This document shows, piece after piece, positions 34,454-43,222 of a stretch of DNA of 58,910 nucleotides (the first letter of the stretch is position 1; each line of letters begins with the position of its first letter). This DNA comes from Caballeronia mineralivorans PML1(12). GTDB lineage: Bacteria; Pseudomonadota; Gammaproteobacteria; Burkholderiales; Burkholderiaceae. The stretch covers positions 1-58,910 of the forward strand of contig NZ_AEJF01000210.1 in the NCBI RefSeq assembly GCF_001028175.1. Reading direction: 5' to 3'. A program made the position numbers and the translations under genes. The notes beneath the pieces are model-generated. The model made no database searches, was not told the DNA's origin, and saw only the letters and a program-made list of their open reading frames with translations.

Positions 34454-36229
34454 TTAGGCGTGGTGCGCAATGGCCGTCGGCGCGTCCTGCTCGGTTTCGG
34501 CGAGCGGCTCGAATTCATTGATCGCATCGATCTCCGCGCCCATCGCGATGTTCGTCACGCGCTCGAGGATCACTTCCACGATGATCGGCACGCCGAATTC
34601 CGCGAGCATTCCCTGCGCTCGGCGAAGAGCGGGCGCGAGTTCGTCCGGGTTGAATACGCGCACCGCCTTGCAACCAAGCCCTTCGGCCACCGCGACGTGA
34701 TCGACGCCATAACCGTTCAGATCGGGTGCGTTGATGTTCTCGAAGGCGAGCTGGACGCAATAATCCATGTCGAAGCCACGTTGTGCCTGACGGATCAGGC
34801 CGAGGTACGAGTTGTTCACCACCACATGGATGTACGGCAACTGGAATTGCGCGCCGACCGCAAGCTCTTCGATCATGAACTGGAAGTCGTAGTCGCCGGA
34901 GAGCGCGACGATCGGCCGTTGCGGGTCCGCAGCGCGCACGCCGAGCGCCGCCGGAATGGTCCAGCCGAGCGGGCCGGCCTGACCGCAATTGATCCAGTTA
35001 CGTGCCTTGTACACATGCAGGAACTGTGCGCCGGCGATCTGCGAAAGACCGATGGTTGAGACGTAGCAGGTGTCGCGGCCGAAGACCTTGTTCATCTCTT
35101 CGTAGACGCGTTGCGGCTTCATCGGCACGTTGTCGAAGTGCGTCTTGCGATGCATCGTGCGCTTGCGTTCCTGGCACTCGCCGACCCACGCGCCGCGATC
35201 CTTCAGCTTGCCTGCGGCCTTCCACTCGCGCGCCACTTCGACGAACAATTCGAGCGCGAACTTTGCATCCGAGACAATGCCGAGGTCCGGTCCAAACACG
35301 CGGCCGATTTGCGTCGGCTCGATATCGACGTGGACGAAGGTGCGACCCTTCGTATAAACCTCGACGCTGCCCGTGTGACGATTCGCCCAGCGATTGCCGA
35401 TACCCAGCACGAAGTCGGAGGCGAGCATCGTGGCATTGCCGTATCGATGCGCGGTTTGCAAACCGCACATGCCGGCCATCAGCGGATGATCGTCGGGAAT
35501 GGCGCCCCAGCTCATCAGCGTAGGGATAACCGGCACATTCATGAGCTCAGCGAATTCGACAAGCAGATCCTCGGCTGCCGCATTCAGCACGCCGCCGCCC
35601 GACACGATCAACGGCCGGTCGGACGCCGTCAGCATCGCCAAAGCCTTTTCGATCTGGACACGCGTCGCTTTGGGCTTGTAGACGGGCAGGGGTTCGTACG
35701 TATCGATATCGAATTCGATTTCCGCGAGCTGCACGTCGATCGGCAGATCGACCAGCACCGGCCCCGGACGGCCCGAGCGCATCAGGTGGAATGCCTGCTG
35801 AAACACGCGCGGCACGAGCGCCGGTTCACGCACGGTCACCGCCCACTTGGTCACCGGCTTGGCGATCGATTCGATGTCGACCGCCTGGAAGTCTTCCTTA
35901 TAGAGCCGTGAACGCGGCGCCTGGCCCGTGATCGCGAGAATCGGGATGGAGTCGGCCTGGGCGGAATACAGCCCGGTGATCATATCCGTTCCCGCCGGTC
36001 CCGACGTACCGATGCACACGCCGATATTCCCTGGCGCTGCCCGCGTATATCCTTCGGCCATGTGCGACGCGCCTTCCACATGGCGTGCCAGCACGTGGCC
36101 GATGCTGCCGGCGCGTTGCAAGGCGGAGTAGAACGGGTTGATCGCCGCGCCCGGAACGCCGAACGCCATTTCGATTCCTTCTTTTTCCAGCACGAGAACG
36201 GCTGCGTCGACTGCTCGCATTTTTGTCAT
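34454..36229 (-). CDS. gcl: Glyoxylate carboligase (tartronate-semialdehyde synthase)
   Basis: A 591-residue thiamine-diphosphate enzyme condensing two glyoxylates to tartronate semialdehyde and CO2. It starts MRAVDAAVLVLEKEGIEMAFGVPGAA; the Val at the GVPG position (instead of the usual ThDP Glu) is a known mark of this enzyme. The ThDP motif is SGDYDFQFMIEELAVGAQ...NNSYLGLIRQAQRGF. First gene of gcl-hyi-glxR. The LysR gene lies divergently 142 bases away. Confidence 0.95.
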   Translation of the reverse strand: MTKMRAVDAAVLVLEKEGIEMAFGVPGAAINPFYSALQRAGSIGHVLARHVEGASHMAEGYTRAAPGNIGVCIGTSGPAGTDMITGLYSAQADSIPILAITGQAPRSRLYKEDFQAVDIESIAKPVTKWAVTVREPALVPRVFQQAFHLMRSGRPGPVLVDLPIDVQLAEIEFDIDTYEPLPVYKPKATRVQIEKALAMLTASDRPLIVSGGGVLNAAAEDLLVEFAELMNVPVIPTLMSWGAIPDDHPLMAGMCGLQTAHRYGNATMLASDFVLGIGNRWANRHTGSVEVYTKGRTFVHVDIEPTQIGRVFGPDLGIVSDAKFALELFVEVAREWKAAGKLKDRGAWVGECQERKRTMHRKTHFDNVPMKPQRVYEEMNKVFGRDTCYVSTIGLSQIAGAQFLHVYKARNWINCGQAGPLGWTIPAALGVRAADPQRPIVALSGDYDFQFMIEELAVGAQFQLPYIHVVVNNSYLGLIRQAQRGFDMDYCVQLAFENINAPDLNGYGVDHVAVAEGLGCKAVRVFNPDELAPALRRAQGMLAEFGVPIIVEVILERVTNIAMGAEIDAINEFEPLAETEQDAPTAIAHHA

Positions 36230-36310
36230 CTCTGTCTCCTTCCATTGTGTTCTGCTGCGTTCCGCCGTTGCGGAACGTCGTTTAGGGGACTTTATGCGTA
36301 TGCCGGAGTG

Positions 36311-36356
36311 TTGATAAGATCAGCCATAGTCGTTTTATCCAATACAAAAAGTATGG
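36311..36356. promoter_or_regulatory. Candidate LysR operator between gcl and its divergent regulator
   Basis: The 142-bp gap contains TTGATAA (36311-36317) facing TTATCC (36335-36340), and ATAC-AAAAA-GTAT (36342-36354). The latter fits a T-N11-A LysR site. It would cover both divergent promoters. Inferred only. Confidence 0.4.
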
Positions 36357-36371
36357 AAAGGAGACACGGAA

Positions 36372-37283
36372 ATGGACCGCTTCAGGCAGATTGAGACGTT
36401 CGTGAAGGTCGCCGAGGCCGGCAGTCTTGCCGCGGCGGCGCTGGAGGAGGGGGTGTCGCCAGTGATTCTGGGGCGGCGTATCGATGCGCTGGAGAAGCGG
36501 CTGGGCGTGAAATTGATGTACCGCTCGACCCGCCGGCTGGTGGTGAGCGAAGAGGGTGCGGCGTTTCTGGATCGCTGCCGTGGACTGCTGGCCGACTGGA
36601 ACCAGGCTGAAGACGAACTCGCCGACGGCCAGCGTACGGTCGACGGCCATCTGATCGTGTCGGCGCCGGCGGCGTTCGGGCGGATGCACGTGGCACCCCA
36701 CGCCCCCGGGTTTCTCGCCGATAAACCCGCGCTGCAGATGTCGTTTAACCTGAACGACCGCGTAGCCGATTTGATCCGCGAAGGTTACGACCTGTCGATC
36801 CGGATTGGCGGCGCGGTCGATCAGAACTTCGTGGCGGTGAAGCTAGCCGATAACCGGCGCGTGGTCTGCGGCACGCCGGCGTATTTCAAGAAGTACGGCA
36901 AGCCGAAATCCCTCGATGACCTGCTGCGCCACAACTGCCTCGCGTTCAACTTGCAGGGCGGCCAGAACCGCGGCTGGTATTTCCGTCGCAACGGCAAGCT
37001 GGCGACGGTGCGTGTTTCGGGCAATCTGGATTGCAACGACGGAGAATTGCTGCACCGGTGGGTGTCGGAAGGGCACGGGCTCGGCTGGCGCTCCACTTGG
37101 GAGATCCAGCGACAACTGGCGGCGGGCGAGCTGGAAACCGTCCTGGACGAGTTCGCGCTGCCCGATTACGACATCCTCGCGGTCTATCCGCAGCAGCGCT
37201 ACGTGCCCGCAAAAGTGCGCTACTTCATTGATTATTTGAAGAAAATCTATGCGCAACCAGATTACTGGAGCCGCGAACGGTGA
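36372..37283 (+). CDS. LysR family regulator, probable controller of gcl-hyi-glxR
   Basis: A 303-residue regulator of the CrgA-like group. The helix-turn-helix is FVKVAEAGSLAAAALEEGVSPVILGRRIDALEKRLG in family layout; effector domain follows (HLIVSAPAAFGRMHVAP, YDLSIRIG). AAGGAG lies 9 bases before the ATG. Position divergent from gcl suggests it activates or represses that operon, perhaps sensing glyoxylate or an intermediate, but this is context only. Confidence 0.88.
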   Translation: MDRFRQIETFVKVAEAGSLAAAALEEGVSPVILGRRIDALEKRLGVKLMYRSTRRLVVSEEGAAFLDRCRGLLADWNQAEDELADGQRTVDGHLIVSAPAAFGRMHVAPHAPGFLADKPALQMSFNLNDRVADLIREGYDLSIRIGGAVDQNFVAVKLADNRRVVCGTPAYFKKYGKPKSLDDLLRHNCLAFNLQGGQNRGWYFRRNGKLATVRVSGNLDCNDGELLHRWVSEGHGLGWRSTWEIQRQLAAGELETVLDEFALPDYDILAVYPQQRYVPAKVRYFIDYLKKIYAQPDYWSRER

Positions 37284-37352
37284 CGCTCCGGGCTTAACGC
37301 AGCTAAGCCATTGAAAACACAGCGGAAGTAATCCGCGAAATGCGTAAATCAG

Positions 37353-37381
37353 TTGTGCGGCCGGCCTTATCTCGCTATAAT
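37353..37381 (+). promoter_or_regulatory. Sigma-70 promoter of the rpsF operon
   Basis: TTGTGC (37353-37358), a 17-base spacer, then perfect TATAAT (37376-37381). Transcription should start near 37388, giving a leader of about 60 bases. Confidence 0.85.
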
Positions 37382-37397
37382 CGCTGGCTTCTCTCTT

Positions 37398-37424
37398 GCC
37401 GCACCGGTCCGACGCCCGGGTGGC
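37398..37424 (+). promoter_or_regulatory. Leader hairpin of rpsF, candidate S6:S18 autoregulatory site
   Basis: GCC..ACCGG (37398-37407) pairs with CCGGGTGGC (37416-37424) with small bulges, shortly before the rpsF ribosome site. S6:S18 leaders with a CCG-containing hairpin are known in many bacteria. The match here is by position and general shape, not by a checked alignment. Confidence 0.4.
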
Positions 37425-37446
37425 TTTATATCCTCAAGGAGTAACA

Positions 37447-37821
37447 ATGCGTCATTACGAAATCGTATTTATCGTGCATCCGGATCAAAGCGAGCAAGTG
37501 CCCGCCATGATCGAACGGTACAAAACCACGATCACGACTCACGGTGGTTCGATCCATCGCATCGAAGACTGGGGCCGCCGTCAGCTGGCTTACATGATCG
37601 AGAAACTCGCGAAGGCTCACTACGTGTGCATGAACATCGAATGCAGCCAGGAAACGCTCGAAGAACTGGAACACGCGTTCAAGTTCAACGACGCTGTGCT
37701 GCGTCACCTCATTGTCAAGATGAAGAAGGCCGAAACCGGTCCGTCGCCGATGATGAAGGAAGTGCACCGCGAAGAAGCCAAGAAAGCGGCCAGCCAGCCG
37801 TCGACTGAAGCGCAGGCTTAA
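37447..37821 (+). CDS. rpsF: 30S ribosomal protein bS6
   Basis: 124 residues. The family start MRHYEIVFIVHPDQSEQV and RIEDWGRRQLAYMIEK are clear, with a charged Lys/Glu-rich tail. It binds bS18 on the small-subunit platform. AAGGAG lies 7 bases before the ATG; the longer frame upstream lies in the leader. First gene of rpsF-priB-rpsR-rplI. Confidence 0.98.
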   Translation: MRHYEIVFIVHPDQSEQVPAMIERYKTTITTHGGSIHRIEDWGRRQLAYMIEKLAKAHYVCMNIECSQETLEELEHAFKFNDAVLRHLIVKMKKAETGPSPMMKEVHREEAKKAASQPSTEAQA

Positions 37822-37859
37822 TAGACAGCCTCTACAGGCGTCAAGCCACCAGGATTTAA

Positions 37860-38159
37860 GTGAACCGGCTGCAACTGACAGCAAGCGTCGTGGAACGCGA
37901 ACCGGTGCGGTACACCCCCGCCGGCGTCCCGATCGCAAGTTGCACGTTGCACCACCGTACGGAAGTCGTCGAAGCGGGCATTGCCCGGCAAATCGAACTG
38001 ACTCTCCCGGCGGTAGCGGCCGGAGCTGCGAGCGGCAAGCTGGAAGGCATTGCGATGGGCGTTGAAACGCTCTTCACGGGCTTCATGGCCAAGAAAAGCC
38101 GCAACGCGCGAACCCTGGTGTTTCACATCACAGAATTGCAGGATATTGGAAAGGACTGA
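37860..38159 (+). CDS. priB: Primosomal replication protein PriB
   Basis: A 99-residue single OB-fold protein that helps restart stalled replication forks with PriA. NRLQLTASVVEREPVRYTPAGVPIASCTLHHR is the expected start region. GTG is the start codon, with AGGA 7 bases before it. It sits between rpsF and rpsR, the conserved betaproteobacterial place. rpsR starts 2 bases after its stop. Confidence 0.94.
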   Translation: MNRLQLTASVVEREPVRYTPAGVPIASCTLHHRTEVVEAGIARQIELTLPAVAAGAASGKLEGIAMGVETLFTGFMAKKSRNARTLVFHITELQDIGKD

Positions 38160-38161
38160 AC

Positions 38162-38437
38162 ATGCCCCGCCCGACTGGTAAGAAATTCGACAAACGTCGT
38201 CAGCAACAAAACCCGCTCTTCAAGCGCAAGAAGTTCTGCCGTTTCACCGCGGCTAATGTCGAGTACATCGACTACAAGGACACGGAAACGCTGAAGGACT
38301 TCGTTGGTGAGAACGGCAAGATCACGCCGGCTCGTCTGACAGGAACGAAGGCTCACTACCAACGTCAGCTCGATACGGCTATCAAGCGCGCTCGCTTTCT
38401 CGCGCTGCTGCCGTACACCGACCTGCACAAGGCCTAA
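38162..38437 (+). CDS. rpsR: 30S ribosomal protein bS18
   Basis: 91 residues with the basic start and the FCRFTAANVEYIDYKDTETLKDF pattern, ending LLPYTD as usual. Partner of bS6. Co-transcribed with rpsF, priB and rplI. Confidence 0.98.
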   Translation: MPRPTGKKFDKRRQQQNPLFKRKKFCRFTAANVEYIDYKDTETLKDFVGENGKITPARLTGTKAHYQRQLDTAIKRARFLALLPYTDLHKA

Positions 38438-38465
38438 TCAGACGACGCAATAAGGAAAAAGCCAA

Positions 38466-38921
38466 ATGCAAATCATTCTTTTGGAAAAAGTCGTCAACCT
38501 GGGCAACCTGGGCGACATCGTTCGAGTCAAGGACGGTTACGCACGTAACTTCCTGATCCCGGGCAAGAAGGCCCGCCGTGCAACGAAGGACGCAATCGCG
38601 GAATTCGAAGTGCGCCGTGCTGACCTGGAAAAGGTTGCTGCTGAAAAGCTGGCAGCCGCTACGGCCCTGGGCGAAAAGCTGAGCGGTGCTACCGTTCAGA
38701 TCTCGCAAAAGGCTGGCGTCGACGGTCGTTTGTTCGGTTCGGTGACGAACGCGGACATCGCTGACGCGCTGAAGAAGCAAGGTCTGGCCGAAGTCGAAAA
38801 GTCGCAAGTGCGTCTGGCCGACGGCCCGCTCAAGCTGGTTGGCGATCACGCCGTCCAGATCGCACTGCACACCGACGTGGTTGTTGACGTCACGGTGTCG
38901 GTGCTGGGCGAACACGCTTAA
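38466..38921 (+). CDS. rplI: 50S ribosomal protein bL9
   Basis: 151 residues. MQIILLEKVVNLGNLGDIV then VKDGYARNFLIP is the N-terminal domain; a long central helix (about 40-75) and the C-terminal domain (GRLFGSVTNADIADAL) follow. Stabilises the L1 stalk base. Last gene of the operon; a strong terminator follows. Confidence 0.98.
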   Translation: MQIILLEKVVNLGNLGDIVRVKDGYARNFLIPGKKARRATKDAIAEFEVRRADLEKVAAEKLAAATALGEKLSGATVQISQKAGVDGRLFGSVTNADIADALKKQGLAEVEKSQVRLADGPLKLVGDHAVQIALHTDVVVDVTVSVLGEHA

Positions 38922-38980
38922 GTATTTAGCCGGCCGGGCTGAGCCCTGTCGCTGATGCAAAAGTAGTGCCGCAGTAAAAG

Positions 38981-39020
38981 AAAGGCGGGAACCGCAAACG
39001 GTTCCCGCCTTTTTGTTTTT
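38981..39020 (+). terminator. Terminator of the rpsF-priB-rpsR-rplI operon
   Basis: A perfect 14-bp stem (38981-38994 with 38999-39012), CAAA loop, then a T-rich tail. It separates rplI from dnaB. Confidence 0.95.
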
Positions 39021-39063
39021 TCGGCCTCCCGCCACCTCGTCATTTCGCCGATAATTCCTCCCC

Positions 39064-40452
39064 ATGAACGCACCGTCGAAAGATCCCCAACTGGATGCGC
39101 TGAAAGTCCCGCCGCATTCCATCGAAGCCGAGCAGTCCGTCATTGGCGGCCTGCTGCTGGACAACGCCGCATGGGACCGTATTGCGGACGTGATGTCGCA
39201 CGGCGATTTCTATCGCTACGACCATCGGATCATTTATGAGGCGATCGGCAAGCTGATCGCGACCACGCGTCCGGCCGACGTGATCACCGTCTACGAGGCG
39301 CTGACGAACACCGGCAAGGCCGAGGAAGTCGGTGGGCTGGCCTATCTGAATGCGCTGGCGCAGAACACGCCGAGCGCCGCGAACATTCGCCGTTATGCGG
39401 AAATCGTGCGGGATCGGGCGGTGTTGCGCCGGCTGGTTTCAGTCGCCGATGAAATTTCCGCCGATGCCTTTAACCCGCAAGGCAAGGAAGTGCGCCAGTT
39501 GCTGGACGAGGCAGAGGCGAAGGTGTTCTCGATCGCGGAAAGCGGCGCGCGCGGCACGCAAGGTTTTCTCGAGATCGGGCCGTTGCTCACGCAGGTGGTC
39601 GAGCGTATTGACACGCTTTATCACACCGCTAATCCGAGCGACGTGACCGGCACGCCAACAGGTTTTGTCGATCTCGACCGGATGACGTCGGGCATGCATG
39701 GCGGCGAATTGATCATTGTGGCCGGTCGGCCATCGATGGGTAAAACCGCGTTTTCGATGAATATTGGCGAATACGTGGCCGTGGAATATGGCCTGCCGGT
39801 GGCCGTGTTTTCCATGGAAATGCCGGGCACGCAGCTCACTATGCGTATGCTCGGCTCGGTCGGCCGTCTGGACCAGCACAGAATGCGTACCGGCCGTCTC
39901 ACTGACGAAGATTGGCCAAAGCTCACGCACGCGGTGCAGAAAATGAGCGAGGCGCAAATCTTTATCGATGAAACGGGTGGTCTGAACCCGATGGAATTGC
40001 GCTCGCGCTCGCGTCGTCTGGCGAGGCAATGCGGCAAGCTCGGCTTGATCATCGTCGATTATTTGCAGCTCATGTCCGGCTCCGGTTCGGCCGGTGAAAA
40101 CCGCGCGACCGAAATTTCGGAAATCTCGCGTTCGCTCAAAAGCCTCGCCAAGGAACTTGATGTTCCCGTGATGGCGCTTTCGCAGTTGAATCGGGGGTTG
40201 GAGCAGCGTCCGAACAAACGCCCGATCATGTCCGACCTGCGTGAATCCGGCGCTATCGAGCAGGACGCGGACGTGATTCTTTTCATTTATCGCGATGAGG
40301 TTTACAACCCCGATACCCAGGACAAGGGCACGGCCGAGATCATCATCGGTAAGCAGCGTAACGGCCCGATCGGTCCCGTTCGCCTGACGTTCCAAGGGCA
40401 ATACACGAAGTTCGAGAATTTTGCCGGTGCGCAGAATTTCTACGGCGACTAA
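39064..40452 (+). CDS. dnaB: Replicative DNA helicase DnaB
   Basis: A 462-residue hexameric helicase that unwinds DNA at the fork. N-terminal DnaG-binding domain (PPHSIEAEQSVIGGLLLD), linker, then the RecA-like core with Walker A GRPSMGKTAF (221-230), Walker B LGLIIVDYLQLM and the arginine-finger region GKQRNGPIG. No intein is present. ATG at 39064 is preceded by GATAAT (39050-39055) only 8 bases away and has no clear Shine-Dalgarno, so a leaderless message is possible. Confidence 0.97.
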   Translation: MNAPSKDPQLDALKVPPHSIEAEQSVIGGLLLDNAAWDRIADVMSHGDFYRYDHRIIYEAIGKLIATTRPADVITVYEALTNTGKAEEVGGLAYLNALAQNTPSAANIRRYAEIVRDRAVLRRLVSVADEISADAFNPQGKEVRQLLDEAEAKVFSIAESGARGTQGFLEIGPLLTQVVERIDTLYHTANPSDVTGTPTGFVDLDRMTSGMHGGELIIVAGRPSMGKTAFSMNIGEYVAVEYGLPVAVFSMEMPGTQLTMRMLGSVGRLDQHRMRTGRLTDEDWPKLTHAVQKMSEAQIFIDETGGLNPMELRSRSRRLARQCGKLGLIIVDYLQLMSGSGSAGENRATEISEISRSLKSLAKELDVPVMALSQLNRGLEQRPNKRPIMSDLRESGAIEQDADVILFIYRDEVYNPDTQDKGTAEIIIGKQRNGPIGPVRLTFQGQYTKFENFAGAQNFYGD

Positions 40453-40571
40453 GGAATCGATCCGCCGCCTGCGCTAGATTTGACGCTTGTCAGGGTGTGG
40501 CAGCGATCCCGCGAAGGTACAATGTGGCACTTTTATGTCAGCGCCATTTTGGGCCATTTTCCGGGATTTTC

Positions 40572-41198
40572 ATGTTTGGTCGCTTCATGCCCACCGAGGG
40601 CAAATTTTTTGAAATCTTCAATGCACACGCAAAGTGCATCGTCGACGCAAGTCACGAACTCGAACTGCTGATCGACAACATGGACCAGATGGAGGTCCAT
40701 AAGCAGAACGTCCAGACCAACGAAAAACGTGCGGACAAGCTCACGCACGAAACCATCGATCTGCTGCACAAGACCTTCATCACGCCGCTCGATCGCGACG
40801 AAATCCACAAGCTCATCACGACGATGGACGACATCCTCGACCTGATGGAAGACGTCGCCACCGCTATTTCGCTCTACGACCTGCGCGAATCGACGGCGGA
40901 AATGAGCCAGCTTGCGCATATCTGTACAGCGACCTCCGAGCGTGTGCAGCAAGCCGTCATGCTGCTGGCCGACATGAAACGCGCCAGCGAAATCCTCAAG
41001 ATCTGCGAGGAGATCGATCGCCTGGAATCGGATGCGGACCGCGTGCTGCGCTCGGCGATGTCGAAACTCTTCCGCGAAGAGGACAACGTCAAGACGCTGA
41101 TCAAGCTAAAGGCAATCTACGAGCTGCTCGAGACGATCACCGACAAATGCGAGGATGTCGCCAACATCATTGAAGGCATCGTGCTGGAAAACGCCTGA
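40572..41198 (+). CDS. DUF47 family (PhoU-like) phosphate transport accessory protein
   Basis: A 208-residue all-helical cytoplasmic protein of the DUF47 / Pit accessory family. Features are FNAHAKCIVDASHELELL, then KRADKLTHETIDLLHKTFITPLDRDEI and the acidic DRLESDADRVLR repeat, which resembles the metal-binding E/D-xxx-D motifs of PhoU. It is thought to regulate the Pit transporter encoded 29 bases downstream. The ATG at 40572 gives the family start MFGRFMP. Confidence 0.92.
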   Translation: MFGRFMPTEGKFFEIFNAHAKCIVDASHELELLIDNMDQMEVHKQNVQTNEKRADKLTHETIDLLHKTFITPLDRDEIHKLITTMDDILDLMEDVATAISLYDLRESTAEMSQLAHICTATSERVQQAVMLLADMKRASEILKICEEIDRLESDADRVLRSAMSKLFREEDNVKTLIKLKAIYELLETITDKCEDVANIIEGIVLENA

Positions 41199-41227
41199 TT
41201 TCAGCCGCGCCACTCATTCGATAAACG

Positions 41228-42238
41228 ATGCATTCGATTCAACTCGCCCTCTGGGCTGTCATTACGCTCGTCGTGGTCGCACTGGTTTTCGACTTCATGA
41301 ACGGCTTCCACGACGCCGCCAACTCCATCGCAACTGTCGTGTCCACCGGCGTGCTGAAACCCCAGCAAGCCGTGGCGTTCGCCGCTGCGTTCAACGTCAT
41401 TGCGTATTTCATCTTTCATTTGAAGGTTGCCGCAACCGTCGGCAAAGGGACGATCGATCCGGCTATCGTCGATCAATATGTGATCTTCGGTGCGCTCGTC
41501 GGGGCGATCGGCTGGAATATCATCACCTGGCACTACGGCATTCCGTCGAGTTCGTCGCACGCGTTGATCGGCGGATTGATCGGTTCAGCGTGGGCGAAAT
41601 CGGGGTGGGGCTCATTGAACATGGACGGCTTGCTCAAGACCGTCTCGTTTATTTTTATCTCGCCGCTGCTGGGTTTCGTGCTCGGGTCGCTGCTCATGCT
41701 GGTGGTGTCGTGGATGTATTTCCGGACGCCGCCCTCAAAAGTGGACCGGCGCTTCAGGCGGTGGCAACTGATATCGGCGGGTTTGTACAGCCTCGGGCAC
41801 GGCGGCAACGACGCGCAGAAAACCATCGGCATTATCTGGATGCTGCTGATCGCGGCCGGTTATGCATCGGCTACGGCCGATGCGCCGCCGGTTTGGGTGA
41901 TCGGCGGATGTTATCTGTCGATGGGGCTCGGCACGCTCTTCGGCGGCTGGCGCATCGTTCGCACGATGGGTCAGAAGATCACGAAGCTGAAGCCGGTCGG
42001 CGGGTTTTGTGCGGAGACGGGCGGGGCGATCACGCTGTTCGTTGCGTCGTTTCTCGGTATTCCTGTGTCGACCACGCATACGATCATCGGCGCGATCGTC
42101 GGGGTTGGTGCTACGCAGAAGTTCAGCGCGGTTCGCTGGGGCGTGGCAGGGAATATCGTCTGGGCCTGGATCCTGACGATCCCCGCATCGGCCGTAATGT
42201 CCGCTGCCGCATGGTGGTTTGGGCATCGCTTTCTTTGA
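41228..42238 (+). CDS. pit: Low-affinity inorganic phosphate transporter, Pit family
   Basis: A 336-residue membrane protein with about ten helices. The two Pit signature repeats are present: DFMNGFHDAANSIAT near the N-terminus and GGNDAQKTIGI in the second half, each followed by a PxSSSH/PVSTTH re-entrant motif. It moves metal-phosphate with protons. Paired with the DUF47 gene upstream. Confidence 0.95.
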   Translation: MHSIQLALWAVITLVVVALVFDFMNGFHDAANSIATVVSTGVLKPQQAVAFAAAFNVIAYFIFHLKVAATVGKGTIDPAIVDQYVIFGALVGAIGWNIITWHYGIPSSSSHALIGGLIGSAWAKSGWGSLNMDGLLKTVSFIFISPLLGFVLGSLLMLVVSWMYFRTPPSKVDRRFRRWQLISAGLYSLGHGGNDAQKTIGIIWMLLIAAGYASATADAPPVWVIGGCYLSMGLGTLFGGWRIVRTMGQKITKLKPVGGFCAETGGAITLFVASFLGIPVSTTHTIIGAIVGVGATQKFSAVRWGVAGNIVWAWILTIPASAVMSAAAWWFGHRFL

Positions 42239-42284
42239 AACGGGTGGTTGTCGGGTGCCTTGGTCTGGTCACCCGCTTCCCGCT

Positions 42285-43091
42285 TCAGATCAACGGTGCG
42301 CCCACGCCGTCCATTGGAATGATGGCACCGGATACGTAACTCGCGCGGCGGCTCGCTAAAAAGAGCGCGACGTCGGCGATTTCCTCGGGGTTCGCGTATC
42401 GGCCGAGCGGCACTTTTGCCTGCCCGCGGGCCAGCGCTTCGTCGCGCGTGATCCCTTGTCTTTGCGCCTCGAGCGCGAGCGATTCCTCAACACGTTCCGT
42501 CAGTGTCGCGCCCGGGTTGATTGCGTTGATACGAATGCCGAGCTTCGCGTAATGATGCGCAAGCCCAACCGTTGCCAGCATCAGCGCTGCGTTCGCCGCT
42601 CCCCCCGCGATGTGAATATCGCTCGCGATCTTCCCGCCCATCCCGATGATGTTCACCACTGCACCCGGCTCGGCTTTCGGGTTCGCCCTCAGCCGTTCCG
42701 CCATTTGCTTGAGCACGGCTTGCTGCGGGTAGATGCAGGGGAAATATTTCGCTTCCATTGCGGCTTTGTAGGCGTCGGCATCGAGGAGATCGGGGTCGTA
42801 CCGTTTCGCGGCGCCCGCGCAGTTCACGAGAATATCGATCGGGCCGAGCGCGCCCGTAGCTTCTTCCACGACGTCTTGCGCGCTGTGCGCTTCGTGAAGA
42901 TCGGCGCGCGCGAGATGCACGTGGAAGCCATCTTGCGCGAGTTGTTCGCGAGCGCGTGCGAGGTTTGCTGCATCGCGCGAAACGATCGCGACGCGCGCGC
43001 CTTCCGCTGCAAACGCCCGCGCGCACGCGAAGCCGATACCTTTGCTGCCGCCCGTGATGAGCACGACTTTGCCGGCGAGTCCCAAGTCCAT
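42285..43091 (-). CDS. Short-chain dehydrogenase/reductase-type protein lacking the catalytic residues
   Basis: A 268-residue SDR-fold protein. The cofactor motif TGGSKGIG (13-20) and the VNCAG loop are intact. At the active site the usual Ser, Tyr and Lys are all replaced: NIIGMGG where a Ser is expected (about 150), and GGAAN in place of YxxxK (Gly163, Asn167). The C-terminus ends with the usual SGAIIPMDGV. ATG at 43091 has AGGAG 8 bases upstream; a GTG three codons earlier is worse placed. It may bind NAD(P)H without acting as a normal dehydrogenase, or use other residues. Convergent with pit. Confidence 0.85.
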   Translation of the reverse strand: MDLGLAGKVVLITGGSKGIGFACARAFAAEGARVAIVSRDAANLARAREQLAQDGFHVHLARADLHEAHSAQDVVEEATGALGPIDILVNCAGAAKRYDPDLLDADAYKAAMEAKYFPCIYPQQAVLKQMAERLRANPKAEPGAVVNIIGMGGKIASDIHIAGGAANAALMLATVGLAHHYAKLGIRINAINPGATLTERVEESLALEAQRQGITRDEALARGQAKVPLGRYANPEEIADVALFLASRRASYVSGAIIPMDGVGAPLI

Positions 43092-43222
43092 GAGGTTCAC
43101 TCCTATCGAGGCCGATGATCGATTCGTTGATGCGTGGAATCGTTATCGAGACACGATAGCAGACGCTGCCGGGGTATGTACGGTTCGGGAATAGGGCTGA
43201 AAGAAGCGGCTTGAGCGACGGC

